This document shows, piece by piece, positions 15,406 through 24,205 of a stretch of DNA of 28,848 nucleotides. Under the pieces are notes generated by a model. That model was not told the origin of the DNA and ran no database searches. It saw nothing but the letters and a program-made list of their open reading frames with translations. Source of the stretch: Gammaproteobacteria bacterium UBA1119 (lineage in GTDB: Bacteria > Pseudomonadota > Gammaproteobacteria > Pseudomonadales > Azotimanducaceae). The stretch spans positions 1 to 28,848 of the forward strand of contig DCBA01000008.1 of the NCBI GenBank assembly GCA_002313255.1, in the 5' to 3' direction. Numbering within the stretch: position 1 is the first letter of the stretch; each line of letters opens with the position of its first letter. The position numbers and the translations under genes were made by a program.

Positions 15406-17271
15406 ATGCATCTGCGTATGAACCCCATGGCCAGAGCCTTGATCGCTCTTCTCAGCGCGCTCGCGTTAATCGGTTGCGGGACCAACGATAAAGATGACCC
15501 ACGAGCTGAAACGCGACGTGATGTCGCGCAAGAAATTATTTCGTACCCAGTCGGCGGCGTTTTACCCAACGGACTCGCTTGGGAAACCAATAACGAGGAT
15601 CCCATTTTTGCCTCTGCCGACGCCAAGCCCGGGGGGGCTTTTCGTACCTATGTCCTCGCGTTCCCGCTCACGATCCGTCGAGTAGGACCCGACTCCAACG
15701 GCTCATTCGCGGGGTACACCCGTGCTGGATTTCTATCCCTCGTGAGTCTTCACCCCAATACAAGAAATTTCATCCCGACGTTAGCGACACATTGGGCTTT
15801 CGACGACGATGGAAAAACCGTTTATTACCGATTGCATCCAAACGCCAAGTGGTCCGACGGAACACCTATTACAGCCGACGATTACCTCTACACCCTCGAC
15901 TTCATGCGTTCGAAACACATCGTCGCTCCCTGGTACAACAACCATTACACAAACCAGATCGTCAATGTTGTGAAGTACGACGACTACACCATTTCCATCG
16001 AGGGCGGATCGGCAAAACCCCAAGACGAGATCCTCTTCGAGTACAGCATGGGACCCGTCCCCAAACACTTTCATGTTCTTGACCAAAATTGGGTCCGGGA
16101 AAACAACTGGAAGGTCGAACCCAACAATGGCCCATACCAGATCTCAAAAATAGAAAAGGGCAAGTACATCGAGTTCACGCGAAAGCATGACTGGTGGGGA
16201 AACGATCTCAAGTACTACAGGCACCGCTTTAATCCCGACCGGATACGCGTCCGGGTCATTCGGGATGTGAACATCGCATTACAACATTTCTTTAAAGGCG
16301 AGCTCGATACCTTCGGTGGTGTACTGCCGGAATTTTGGCACGATAAATTCAAAGGCAAAGATTTCGACAACGGCTACATACACAAGATCTGGTTTTACAC
16401 CGACAATCCGCAACCGGCCTCGGGCATGTGGTTGAACCAATCCAACTCCATCCTTTCCGATCGGAAAGTACGCTACGGGCTCGCACACGCCATGAACATC
16501 GACAAGGTGATCACTACGGTGCTCCGCGGCGACTATCGAAGGCAGCATACACATCACGAGGGTTATGGCGATTATTCCAACACTTCGATTCGTGCGCGCG
16601 CATTCGATTTGACTACAGCGAACACACTACTGGACGAGGCCGGATGGACGGAAAGAAACGACCTCGGAATTCGTACCAAGGGCCGGCAGACGTTGTCCTT
16701 ACGTGTCACCTACGGTCAATCGCATCACACACCACGTCTCGTGATTCTCCGGGAAGAAGCTAAAAAGGCCGGGATTGATTTGACACTGCAATTGCTCGAT
16801 TCCGCCGTATCTTTCAAACAGATGTTGGAAAAGAAACATCAGATTGCCTGGATGGGGTGGTCCGGTGGAGGTCTGTCACCACGTTATCGACAGTTTTATC
16901 ACTCCGACAATGCGAACAAACCGCAGAACAACAACCTCACCAACAACGCCGTACCCCAAATGGATACGCTGATTGACAAGTACCGTACAGCAACTGAAAA
17001 GACGGATCGCGTCGAGTTAGCCCATCAGATTGAACAGATGCTGCATGACACCGGCGCCGTGATTTTCACCTTTAAGGTTCCGTATACACGAGACGCGTAC
17101 TGGCGTTGGATGAAGCTTCCCGAATTTAGAGGTACACGCGTTGGAGACTTGTTCAATCCGATGGGTGGCCAGTTTTGGATCGACGAACTGGAGCGACAAA
17201 GCGTTCTTGACGATGCCGCGCCACAGACCGCCCCCGTGTCGATACTCGACACAACATACTTTTCGGAGTGA
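15406..17271 (+). CDS. Extracellular solute-binding protein family 5 (YejA-like lipoprotein)
   Basis: The periplasmic substrate receptor of the importer, 621 residues from the ATG at 15406. The N-terminus MNPMARALIALLSALALIGC is a lipoprotein signal with lipobox LIGC and the lipidated cysteine at 24. SBP family 5 motifs follow: PTLATHWAFDDDGKTVYYRL, WSDGTPITADDYLYTLDFM, GPYQISKIEKGKYIEFTRK and RYGLAHAMNIDKV. The aromatic-rich WWGNDLKYYRHRFN and FKGELDTF resemble YejA, which binds peptides and microcin C. The open frame extends upstream into the permease, but the signal peptide fixes the start. The gene lies between permease and ATPase genes rather than first, as in many dpp and yej operons. 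Confidence 0.92.
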   Translation: MHLRMNPMARALIALLSALALIGCGTNDKDDPRAETRRDVAQEIISYPVGGVLPNGLAWETNNEDPIFASADAKPGGAFRTYVLAFPLTIRRVGPDSNGSFAGYTRAGFLSLVSLHPNTRNFIPTLATHWAFDDDGKTVYYRLHPNAKWSDGTPITADDYLYTLDFMRSKHIVAPWYNNHYTNQIVNVVKYDDYTISIEGGSAKPQDEILFEYSMGPVPKHFHVLDQNWVRENNWKVEPNNGPYQISKIEKGKYIEFTRKHDWWGNDLKYYRHRFNPDRIRVRVIRDVNIALQHFFKGELDTFGGVLPEFWHDKFKGKDFDNGYIHKIWFYTDNPQPASGMWLNQSNSILSDRKVRYGLAHAMNIDKVITTVLRGDYRRQHTHHEGYGDYSNTSIRARAFDLTTANTLLDEAGWTERNDLGIRTKGRQTLSLRVTYGQSHHTPRLVILREEAKKAGIDLTLQLLDSAVSFKQMLEKKHQIAWMGWSGGGLSPRYRQFYHSDNANKPQNNNLTNNAVPQMDTLIDKYRTATEKTDRVELAHQIEQMLHDTGAVIFTFKVPYTRDAYWRWMKLPEFRGTRVGDLFNPMGGQFWIDELERQSVLDDAAPQTAPVSILDTTYFSE

Positions 17272-17274
17272 ACC

Positions 17275-18258
17275 GTGGCTGCATTGCTTGAAGTACGCGA
17301 TCTTAGGGCAGGGTTCGATACCGACGCCGGCTACATCGAAGTACTCGACGGCGTCAGCTTTGAGCTGGCTTCTGGAGAGACGTTGGGGCTGGTAGGCGAG
17401 TCGGGATGCGGAAAAAGCGTCAGCGCCCTCTCTATCATGAACCTCTTGCCGCAGCCTGCCGGAAAAATTACAGCGGGATCCATTGGATTTCAAAACCGTG
17501 ACCTCATCGCGCTACCTAGAGAAGAAATGCACGACGTGCGCGGAAACCGTATCTCGATGATTTTCCAGGAGCCAATGACCGCGCTAAACCCTGTCCATCG
17601 AGTCGGCAATCAAATCATAGAGGCGGTAAAGCTACACGAGCCTGGCTTAACGACCGCTATCGCACGACGACGTGCCCTTGAGATGCTCGAACGAGTCGGG
17701 ATTTCCGCACCGGATCAGCGTCTAAAAGAATATCCGCATCAGTTATCAGGCGGCATGCGGCAACGCGTCATGATTGCCATGGCGCTTACCATGCAGCCCG
17801 ACCTCCTCATAGCTGACGAGCCCACCACGGCGCTAGATGTCACGATCCAAGCCCAGATTCTCGATCTGTTGCGAGAGATGCAGCGAGAATCCGGGATGGC
17901 TATTCTTTTTATCACCCACGACCTTGGCGTGATAGCCGAGCTATGTGATCGGGTAACCGTCATGTACGCCGGCTGTGTCGTCGAGCAAGCGAGTGTTACC
18001 CAACTGTTCTCGACACCCCGCCATCCCTATACGCAGGGACTATTGCGATCGATCCCTCGATTGGACGCCACCCCGAAACAGCCCCTGACGACCATACCCG
18101 GGGTAGTGCCAGCGTTGATTGATATGCCCGAGGGCTGCCGATTTCGAAACCGCTGTCTCAATGCCGAAGACGACTGCGAGCTCCGATCCCCTGATCTCAT
18201 TCACGGGGCGGGACGCCAGATCGCGTGTCACCATCCGGTCGCGGAAGTGCTGGCATGA
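17275..18258 (+). CDS. ABC transporter ATP-binding protein, DppD/OppD type
   Basis: A 327-residue ATPase. Walker A is GESGCGKS (41-48), the signature LSGGMRQRV, and Walker [13 protein letters not shown] followed by the switch histidine in ITHDLG. The C-terminal oligopeptide/dipeptide extension has [12 protein letters not shown] and a cysteine cluster, [14 protein letters not shown]. It is expected to pair with the 18255 product to energise the importer. GTG at 17275 follows GGAGTG, and only three bases separate it from the binding-protein gene. In E. coli yej the two ATPases are fused in YejF; here they are separate genes, as in dpp and opp. Confidence 0.95.
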   Translation: MAALLEVRDLRAGFDTDAGYIEVLDGVSFELASGETLGLVGESGCGKSVSALSIMNLLPQPAGKITAGSIGFQNRDLIALPREEMHDVRGNRISMIFQEPMTALNPVHRVGNQIIEAVKLHEPGLTTAIARRRALEMLERVGISAPDQRLKEYPHQLSGGMRQRVMIAMALTMQPDLLIADEPTTALDVTIQAQILDLLREMQRESGMAILFITHDLGVIAELCDRVTVMYAGCVVEQASVTQLFSTPRHPYTQGLLRSIPRLDATPKQPLTTIPGVVPALIDMPEGCRFRNRCLNAEDDCELRSPDLIHGAGRQIACHHPVAEVLA

Positions 18259-19250
18259 AGGAGTCGTTGCTACAAGTCCGAGGGCTGAAGAAATACTTTC
18301 CTGTCCGAGGTGGTGTGTTCCTGCGCCGTATCGGAAACGTACAAGCCGTCGAAGATGTTTCTTTTAGCGTTGAAAGGGGTAAGACCCTCGGACTCGTCGG
18401 CGAATCTGGGTGCGGCAAGAGCACAGTCGGGCAGACCATCCTGAAATTGCACAACCCGACCGCGGGCGAAATTTTCTACGAGGGTCGGGATATCGCAGCC
18501 ATGAATCGAGCAGAGCTCAAAGCCTTCCGCCGAAACGTGCAAATCATTTTTCAAGATCCTTTCGAATCGCTGAATGCACGACACACGGTGAGCCGAATCC
18601 TTGAAGAACCATTCGTGATCCACGAAATAGGAACGGCCGCAGAACGTCGAAGTTGGGCTGGTGATTTACTTAATCGAGTCGGCTTGCAAGCCGATGCGCT
18701 GGACCGCTTCCCACATGAATTTTCAGGCGGTCAACGCCAACGAATAGGCATCGCGAGAGCGATTGCATTAAAACCAAAGCTTGTCGTTTGCGATGAAGCG
18801 GTATCAGCGCTCGACGTTTCGATTCAGTCCCAAGTGATTAATCTATTAATGGATCTACAACGGGAAATGAACCTAGCGTTGATCTTCATTGCCCACGATC
18901 TCGCCGTTGTCAAACACGTATCCGACGATATCGCCGTCATGTATTTAGGAAAGATCGTGGAACAAGCCGACGCCCAAGAAATTTACGCGTTTCCACGACA
19001 CCCTTACACCAAGGCCTTACTTTCGGCGATTCCCATACCTGACCCCAGTCGACGCGGCGAAAGAATCATCTTGTCCGGAGACGTCCCTTCGCCGATTCAT
19101 CCGCCGAATGGATGTCGTTTTCACACACGATGTCCACATGCAGAAGATCAATGTCGAACCGTGGAGCCAACCGAAGAACTCGTCAATGAAGGCCATCGTG
19201 TTACCTGTCATTTTTGGAACGAACTCGCTAAACGCAATTCCGTGGGCTAG
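18255..19250 (+). CDS. ABC transporter ATP-binding protein, DppF/OppF type
   Basis: The second ATPase of the importer, 331 residues, with ATG at 18255 overlapping the previous stop (ATGA). Walker A is GESGCGKST, preceded by FPVRGGVFLRR, which is typical of the F subunits. The signature is FSGGQRQRIGIARA and Walker B LVVCDEAVSALD. The switch histidine is in FIAHDLAVV, and the C-terminal HPYTKALLSAIP and CRFHTRCPHAEDQC belong to the oligopeptide extension. It is the last gene of the five-gene operon; the next gene converges 22 bases downstream. Confidence 0.95.
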   Translation: MKESLLQVRGLKKYFPVRGGVFLRRIGNVQAVEDVSFSVERGKTLGLVGESGCGKSTVGQTILKLHNPTAGEIFYEGRDIAAMNRAELKAFRRNVQIIFQDPFESLNARHTVSRILEEPFVIHEIGTAAERRSWAGDLLNRVGLQADALDRFPHEFSGGQRQRIGIARAIALKPKLVVCDEAVSALDVSIQSQVINLLMDLQREMNLALIFIAHDLAVVKHVSDDIAVMYLGKIVEQADAQEIYAFPRHPYTKALLSAIPIPDPSRRGERIILSGDVPSPIHPPNGCRFHTRCPHAEDQCRTVEPTEELVNEGHRVTCHFWNELAKRNSVG

Positions 19251-19272
19251 TCAAATAAAGCAATTTTGCTTA

Positions 19273-19728
19273 TCACCTTAGCTTAATCGAATGGGTGGTT
19301 CGGCCCTCAATCATTATGCTGCTAGCACCATAAGACGGCGCCCTGAATAACGGTCGAGCATTGTTGCCAAAACCGTATTGCTCTTTTGGTATACCAAAAA
19401 AACCTTCGTCTACCGCGCCATTTCCATTGGTGTCATGGAAAATGGCGATCGCAACAATTCCATCAGGAACGGTTATAACAAGCTGCGCCACTTGATCTAT
19501 CGTGCTTTCACGGGTCACGGAATGGATACCAGCTTTCTCGACCGGCGTACGAGTATTCACCATGTCGTCAACGAAAGTCCTAGCGTCCTGATAGAGAGTG
19601 ACAAAAAGCATACCCGGTCGCCGGATATTCGTAACGGTGAGAACTAAATCACCGGCAAAGATTTCCGTTCCGAACAAGACCGCACTTATGCCCCATGCGA
19701 GTACAACTTTGTCGAACCGAAACCACAC
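19273..19728 (-). CDS. DUF2141 domain protein, probably exported
   Basis: A 151-residue protein with a signal-peptide-like N-terminus (VVLAWGISAVLFGTEIFAG; cleavage probably after FA near residue 25). The mature part is a short beta-rich domain with AIAIFHDTNGNGAVDEGFFG and PKEQYGFGNNA, the hallmark of DUF2141, whose acidic DxNxNG loop resembles a calcium-binding turn. The function of the family is not established. The start is GTG at 19728, five bases after the GNAT stop, so it is probably co-transcribed with that gene. It converges on the ABC operon. Confidence 0.85.
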   Translation of the reverse strand: MWFRFDKVVLAWGISAVLFGTEIFAGDLVLTVTNIRRPGMLFVTLYQDARTFVDDMVNTRTPVEKAGIHSVTRESTIDQVAQLVITVPDGIVAIAIFHDTNGNGAVDEGFFGIPKEQYGFGNNARPLFRAPSYGASSIMIEGRTTHSIKLR

Positions 19729-19733
19729 TTCAG

Positions 19734-20255
19734 TTAGTGCTTCAGGTCCAGGAAAACGCAGGTGCTACTTACAGCGCGATTGCGGGCGAGCGAAAAAATG
19801 CTTTTTTCACCGCATGGCCGAAAGCCGAGTTTCCGTAATACACGCCCAGACGCGAGATTGTCCTTCTGATAAGACGCCTCCAATCGCGCACATCCAAGCG
19901 TGGTTTCAGCGTACCCGATCAAACCCGCCGCAGCTTCCGTCGCATAACCACATCCCCAATGTTCTCGGGCGATCCAATAACCGAGCTCTAAGACAGCCGC
20001 GGTTTCACCTGTCAGGCCCGCGCCACCGATCACCGTACCGTCCAGATCTACAGTAAAGTTACTTTCGCAATCAGACGATGCCTTCGCCCTCACCTTTTTG
20101 ATGAACTCGTTAGCATCAGCCAGTCGGTATGGGTGCGGGACTCGGGCAAGCCACTTCGCCACGTCCCAATCGCCGAGCAGCCTTGTCAGCTCGCCAGCGT
20201 CCTTTGCGTTCGGCGTGCGTAATCTCAGGCGTTGCGTTTGAACTTCTCGCGACAT
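19734..20255 (-). CDS. GNAT family N-acetyltransferase (RimJ/RimL-like)
   Basis: A 173-residue acetyltransferase beginning MSREVQTQRLRLRTPNAKDA, the usual first strand of the RimJ/RimL-like branch. VIGGAGLTGE and LELGYWIAREHWGCGYATEA form the acetyl-CoA pyrophosphate-binding region, with a Gx(C)GYA version of the Q/RxxGxG/A loop. SGRVLRKLGFRPCGEKSIF is the typical C-terminal motif. The acceptor may be a protein N-terminus or a small molecule and cannot be named. No Shine-Dalgarno is visible before the ATG at 20255. The 185 bases upstream are unusually AT-rich around 20285-20345. DUF2141 follows after five bases. Confidence 0.88.
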   Translation of the reverse strand: MSREVQTQRLRLRTPNAKDAGELTRLLGDWDVAKWLARVPHPYRLADANEFIKKVRAKASSDCESNFTVDLDGTVIGGAGLTGETAAVLELGYWIAREHWGCGYATEAAAGLIGYAETTLGCARLEASYQKDNLASGRVLRKLGFRPCGEKSIFSLARNRAVSSTCVFLDLKH

Positions 20256-20312
20256 AGGTTCGAATCCATTCTTGTTCGGTGCCGTTACGATAATATATTA
20301 ATTCTAATACTA

Positions 20313-20329
20313 GATATATTCTATATATC
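20313..20329. promoter_or_regulatory. AT-rich inverted repeat upstream of the GNAT gene
   Basis: GATATA (20313-20318) and TATATC (20324-20329) flank TTCTA. The surrounding tract also contains ATTCTAATA (20301-20309), which occurs inside the aceA upstream repeat (11912-11920) as well. It is centred about 66 bases upstream of the GNAT start. It may be a promoter or operator; chance is possible in so AT-rich a tract. Confidence 0.3.
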
Positions 20330-20440
20330 ATTGTTTTTAATAGATTATTAAAACACTTCGATCCCGCTGGACCTTTACGCGAAACAAGTCCCGCATTAAA
20401 GTCAGTTAGGTCGTTGACACCAAGCGTCTTGTCACCGTAA

Positions 20441-20860
20441 TCATCCTGATCTAAACAAATCACGGGCACGCCAAAGCGCAATCGCCGGGGCCAGAAAAAT
20501 AATCCCTGCCGGCAACCCCGCCACCAAACCGCCACCACGTTCGTCAACAAGGTTCCATACGACCATCGAAAAACTCACTTGGATCACGTACACCGATGCC
20601 CATGGCCACATCCAATGACGCATCTTGAAAAACCCCCATGCCATCGCGGCGTACACAAACCAATGAAGGGGCGCCAGCAACTTAGCCCACTCTTGATGAA
20701 ACGTAATCCCAAACCAAACCTCTTCGTCGTCCGCCATTGGCTTCCAAAAAATATCGAACGGCATGTAGACGAACGTCATGTAGATGCAAAAGATGTACAT
20801 TGCCGTCATCCACCAAGGACGTCGCAAGAGATCTCGACGGATAGGTTCAATAAGTTGCAT
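20441..20860 (-). CDS. Small multi-pass membrane protein of unknown function
   Basis: A 139-residue protein from the ATG at 20860 (MQLIEPIRRDLLRRPWW). The open frame runs further upstream, but those residues are not protein-like and cross the divergent promoter region, so I start here. There are about four hydrophobic segments: TAMYIFCIYMTFVYMPFDIF, LHWFVYAAMAWGFF, ASVYVIQVSFSMVVWNL and GIIFLAPAIALWRA. A tryptophan- and methionine-rich stretch KMRHWMWPW sits between the second and third. I do not recognise a family. It is divergent from another small membrane protein 68 bases away, which suggests a shared control region. Confidence 0.7.
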   Translation of the reverse strand: MQLIEPIRRDLLRRPWWMTAMYIFCIYMTFVYMPFDIFWKPMADDEEVWFGITFHQEWAKLLAPLHWFVYAAMAWGFFKMRHWMWPWASVYVIQVSFSMVVWNLVDERGGGLVAGLPAGIIFLAPAIALWRARDLFRSG

Positions 20861-20928
20861 AGGCTCTTCTCTTTTCTCAGCAATATCTGTTATTACAGAG
20901 TTAACGTATGAAACGCTAAAGGTTAGGC

Positions 20929-21306
20929 ATGTTAACGGTTTTGATCCGCATACTTGTTGCCCTTCCCACGGTTTTGTTTTTTTACCAAGGCGTGAACTGG
21001 CTGTTCCAACCTGAAGAGGCCGCGGCCGGTCTCGGCATGTCACTGTTGTCAGGCATTGGCGCCAGCACTCAAATCGGTGATCTAGGAAGCTTTTTCTTGG
21101 TGAACAGTGGCTTGATGGCCATGGGCCAATTTCGAGGTCGGAGTCAATTGCTGTACATTCCCGCTGCGTTTATCGGAGTGGCCGGGATCTTTCGCGCGTT
21201 GTCGGCGGTCATGGGGAATGCAGATTTTGCCGCTCAAATGATCGGATTCGAAGCCATTTTGACGGTCATCCTAGTTGTGGCCGCACGGCACCTCGCGAGT
21301 CACTAA
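20929..21306 (+). CDS. Small four-helix membrane protein of unknown function
   Basis: A 125-residue protein with four hydrophobic segments: IRILVALPTVLFFYQGVNW, a glycine-rich second one (GDLGSFFLVNSGLMAMG), LLYIPAAFIGVAGIFRAL and MIGFEAILTVILVVAARHL. Its size and layout resemble small uncharacterised families such as DUF4345, but I cannot confirm this. The ATG at 20929 follows AAAGGTTAGGC. The MOSC gene begins 15 bases after its stop, so the two are likely an operon. Confidence 0.7.
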   Translation: MLTVLIRILVALPTVLFFYQGVNWLFQPEEAAAGLGMSLLSGIGASTQIGDLGSFFLVNSGLMAMGQFRGRSQLLYIPAAFIGVAGIFRALSAVMGNADFAAQMIGFEAILTVILVVAARHLASH

Positions 21307-21321
21307 AAATAGGGGATTACC

Positions 21322-22179
21322 ATGGGAACGACTATTGCGAATATTTTTCGCTACCCAGTTAAAAGCATGGGTGGTCATCAGCTGGATGAAGCACTACTTT
21401 CGATTAATGGCATTCCCGGTGATCGGTCATGGGCGTTAAAAGATGAAGAGCTCGCCAGCATCAAGGGCGGTAAACGTCACCCTTCGTTGATGGGCATGTC
21501 AGCAGAATTCGAACAGGAGCCCGATGAGTCAAACGTCTCTCCACACGCTCAAATTCGGCTCCCCGATGGATCGATCATTTGCACCCGCGATGAAGACGCA
21601 GAAGAAAAGCTAAGCCAAGCACTCGGTACCAAGGTCACCCTTTGGCCCATCCTTCCTAAAGAACAGCTTGACCATTACCGTCGATCCGCGCCTGATCCAA
21701 ATGTCGACGCGCAACTAAACCTTCGCGAGATATTTGCTAGAACGCCGGACGAACCTCTACCTGACCTGCGTGGATTTCCGCGGGAGCTTTTCGAATACGA
21801 ATCGCCACCGGGTACTTACTTCGACGCTTTTCCATTACTCCTCATTTCGAAGGCGTCACTGCAAAGTTTGGAGGACCACTCCGATCAATCGAAATTCGAT
21901 GTCCGGCGATTTCGTCCGAACGTCCTGCTTGAAACGGATGAAGCCGGTTACCCCGAGGAAGAATGGGCTGGGAAAAGCGGACGTATCGGAACTGCAAAAT
22001 TGAAGTTCGAAATGGCGTGTCCACGATGCATTATGACGACACACGGTTTTGACGATCTACCCAAAGATCCGCGAGTGATGAGAACGTTGGTACAGGCCAA
22101 TAATGGCAATCTCGGCATCTACGCCTCGGTCGTCGAGGCCGGGACGATCGCCGTGGGGGACTCGCTGATCCTCGAATAA
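21322..22179 (+). CDS. MOSC domain-containing protein
   Basis: A 285-residue protein with the MOSC N-terminal beta-barrel (IANIFRYPVKSMGGHQLDEA, then GIPGDRSWAL) and a C-terminal MOSC domain containing FRPNVLLE and the conserved cysteine region CPRC (233-236) followed by IMTTHGFDD. MOSC proteins such as mARC and YcbX bind molybdenum cofactor through this cysteine and reduce N-hydroxylated compounds or transfer sulfur. YcbX-type proteins often carry an extra ferredoxin domain, which is absent here. A strong AGGGGA precedes the ATG at 21322. It follows a small membrane protein gene; the monooxygenase gene begins about 270 bases later. Confidence 0.9.
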   Translation: MGTTIANIFRYPVKSMGGHQLDEALLSINGIPGDRSWALKDEELASIKGGKRHPSLMGMSAEFEQEPDESNVSPHAQIRLPDGSIICTRDEDAEEKLSQALGTKVTLWPILPKEQLDHYRRSAPDPNVDAQLNLREIFARTPDEPLPDLRGFPRELFEYESPPGTYFDAFPLLLISKASLQSLEDHSDQSKFDVRRFRPNVLLETDEAGYPEEEWAGKSGRIGTAKLKFEMACPRCIMTTHGFDDLPKDPRVMRTLVQANNGNLGIYASVVEAGTIAVGDSLILE

Positions 22180-22304
22180 CCGAAGCAAACGGTTCGTTCA
22201 CGCGTCGAAGCCAAATCGCGAGGGCGACCGTCATGCGTCACAAGCTCCAAGATCGTTTCCTTGATTTATTGAAGTTTCCGTTGTCTTAATTGCCAGGAAT
22301 CCCG

Positions 22305-22457
22305 ATGGAAAACTTCGACGAAAAAATGGTTCTAGTAACCGATTCGACACGCCACATCGGCGGGGCAATCGAAATATCTTGCCCCGAATCTTTTGAGTCT
22401 CGTCACCGAAATTGGCAGACTCAAGGATTCGTAGTCCGAGAAGCAAACATTGCATGA
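22305..22457 (+). pseudogene. Possible short-chain dehydrogenase remnant or 50-residue ORF
   Basis: A 50-codon ORF starting MENFDEKMVLVTDSTRHIGG, which resembles the beta1-alpha1 NAD(P)-binding start of short-chain dehydrogenases (VLVTGSTRGIG), with the first motif glycine replaced by Asp13 and His17 in the next glycine position. After about residue 24 the resemblance ends. Its TGA overlaps the preferred monooxygenase start as ATGA. Read as a decayed fragment, but a real leader peptide is possible. Confidence 0.35.
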
Positions 22458-24112
22458 CCTCCACTAGCGGCACATCTTCAAACGAAAGTTCAAACATGGA
22501 TCAAACGCCAAACGTCGATGTCGTCGTCGTTGGAGCCGGTTTCGCTGGGATGTACATGATTCATCGACTCCGCGAACTCGGTCTAACCATTAGGGCTTTC
22601 GAAGCCGGTAGCAACGTCGGCGGAACTTGGTATTGGAATCGCTACCCCGGAGCCCGCTGCGACGTTCCGAGCATTGAATACTCGTTCTCGTTCGATAAGG
22701 AGCTCGAACAAGAGTGGAACTGGTCCGAAGTGATGGCGTCACAAGAAGAGATTCTCGTATACGCCAACCACATCGCAGATCGCTACGACATCCGGCGAGA
22801 CATTACGTTCGATACGCGGGTCACAAAGATGGAGTTTGATGACGCCAGCGCTCGGTGGCTGGTGGAAACAGACGGTGGAGAACGTTTGGACGCACACTAT
22901 TGTGTAATGGCAACGGGGTGCCTCTCTATGCCCAATAAACCTCCGATTGCTGGTGACAGCAAGTTTCAGGGCCAGGTTTATCACACCGGTACGTGGCCCG
23001 AAGAAGGCGTCGACTTTATCGGCAAAAAAGTAGGCATCATCGGGACTGGATCGTCCGGCGTCCAGGCAATCCCCGTGATCGCCGAGACGGCCGCACAACT
23101 CGTCGTCTTTCAACGAACACCCGTTTACACCTTGCCGGCCTTTAACCGTCCGCTGTCGGAGAAGTACCGAAAGGAAGTCAAAGCCAGCTACGCCGACATT
23201 CGGAAGATGCAACGTGAGTCGCCCGTTGGGATATCCAGTTTCGGGGCGAGAGCCGTCGGACAACTACCCGTTCCTAAAAAAATAATGGATTTAACCCCGG
23301 AGGAACGCCAAGCCGAACTGGCCCGAACCGGTTTTTCGGGTCTACGAACCTACGCGGATGTTTTAACCGATCTATCGGCCAACGAAGTCGCATGTGATCT
23401 TTATCGAGAGAAAATCGAAGAGATTATCGACGATCCCGAAACCGCAGAGGCGCTAAAACCACACGGCTATCCTATTGGCTGTAAGCGTCAGGTTTTCGAT
23501 TCGAACTATTACGCCGCTTTTAATCAAGAGAACGTAACTCTGGTTGACCTACGCAAAGGCGGCATTAATCGGATCACCGCCACCGGTATCCAGACCGATC
23601 ATGAGTCGTTCGACATCGACATACTCGTTTATGCAACCGGTTTCGATGCAATGACGGGCGCACTAAAGCGCATTGATATCCGTGGCCGAGACGGCCAACG
23701 CCTTATCGATAAATGGGTGGACGGACCGCGAGCGTACCTGGGGCTTCAAATGGCAGGGTTTCCCAACCTATTTACCATCACCGGCCCGGGGAGTCCGTCG
23801 GTACTAAGCAACATGCTGGTCGCCATCGAGCAGCATGTCGACTGGATCCGGGACTGCCTAGAGCATCTGGGAAATAACCAAGTTGACACGATCGAACCGA
23901 CGCTTGACGCCGAAAGCGAATGGGTTGCTCATGTCAACGACGTCGGCCAAGGCACGATGTTTACGGCGCCGACCTGCAATTCTTGGTACCTCGGAGCAAA
24001 CATTCTCGGAAAACCGCGCGTATTCATGCCGTACGTTGGCGGAATTCATCGTTACCGCGCAAGGTGCGAAGCGGTAGTGGCAAATGACTACGAGGGATTC
24101 AGGCTCGAATAA
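22454..24112 (+). CDS. Baeyer-Villiger monooxygenase (FAD, NADPH; cyclohexanone monooxygenase-like)
   Basis: A flavoprotein inserting oxygen next to a ketone, giving esters or lactones. It has 552 residues from the ATG at 22454. The first Rossmann motif GAGFAG is at 27-32, followed by GGTWYWNRYPGARCDVPS, typical of the CHMO branch. The type I fingerprint FQGQVYHTGTWP is at 171-182, with the second Rossmann GTGSSG at 197-202 and YATGFDAMTG in the second half. All signature residues are present. The start is uncertain: TTG 22412, ATG 22454 and ATG 22496 are all in frame. I chose 22454, which has GAGAAG ten bases upstream and overlaps a short upstream ORF, although 22496 gives the more compact N-terminus. 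Substrate unknown. Confidence 0.92.
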   Translation: MTSTSGTSSNESSNMDQTPNVDVVVVGAGFAGMYMIHRLRELGLTIRAFEAGSNVGGTWYWNRYPGARCDVPSIEYSFSFDKELEQEWNWSEVMASQEEILVYANHIADRYDIRRDITFDTRVTKMEFDDASARWLVETDGGERLDAHYCVMATGCLSMPNKPPIAGDSKFQGQVYHTGTWPEEGVDFIGKKVGIIGTGSSGVQAIPVIAETAAQLVVFQRTPVYTLPAFNRPLSEKYRKEVKASYADIRKMQRESPVGISSFGARAVGQLPVPKKIMDLTPEERQAELARTGFSGLRTYADVLTDLSANEVACDLYREKIEEIIDDPETAEALKPHGYPIGCKRQVFDSNYYAAFNQENVTLVDLRKGGINRITATGIQTDHESFDIDILVYATGFDAMTGALKRIDIRGRDGQRLIDKWVDGPRAYLGLQMAGFPNLFTITGPGSPSVLSNMLVAIEQHVDWIRDCLEHLGNNQVDTIEPTLDAESEWVAHVNDVGQGTMFTAPTCNSWYLGANILGKPRVFMPYVGGIHRYRARCEAVVANDYEGFRLE

Positions 24113-24205
24113 AGCTACGTCGCGACTGGGATTAATCAGCACTCAAACAGATCCCCTAGAACGAACGGTGATCTCTCCATTCAACGGGCTTCCGAGCGAA
24201 AATAG

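Noticed and set aside
19258..19271. Small hairpin AAGCA-ATTT-TGCTT after the ABC operon
   Set aside because: The stem is only five weak base pairs with no U-tract; not enough to call a terminator.
20257..20267. GGTTCGAATCC, like a tRNA T-loop, near an AT-rich tract
   Set aside because: The flanking bases do not form a five-base T-stem or an acceptor stem, and the upstream part would lie inside the GNAT gene. At most an integration-site scar, with no supporting integrase.
20116..20550. Minus-strand ORF of 144 codons spanning the GNAT upstream region
   Set aside because: It overlaps the GNAT and membrane protein genes in another frame and resembles no family; the AT-rich middle is more likely regulatory.
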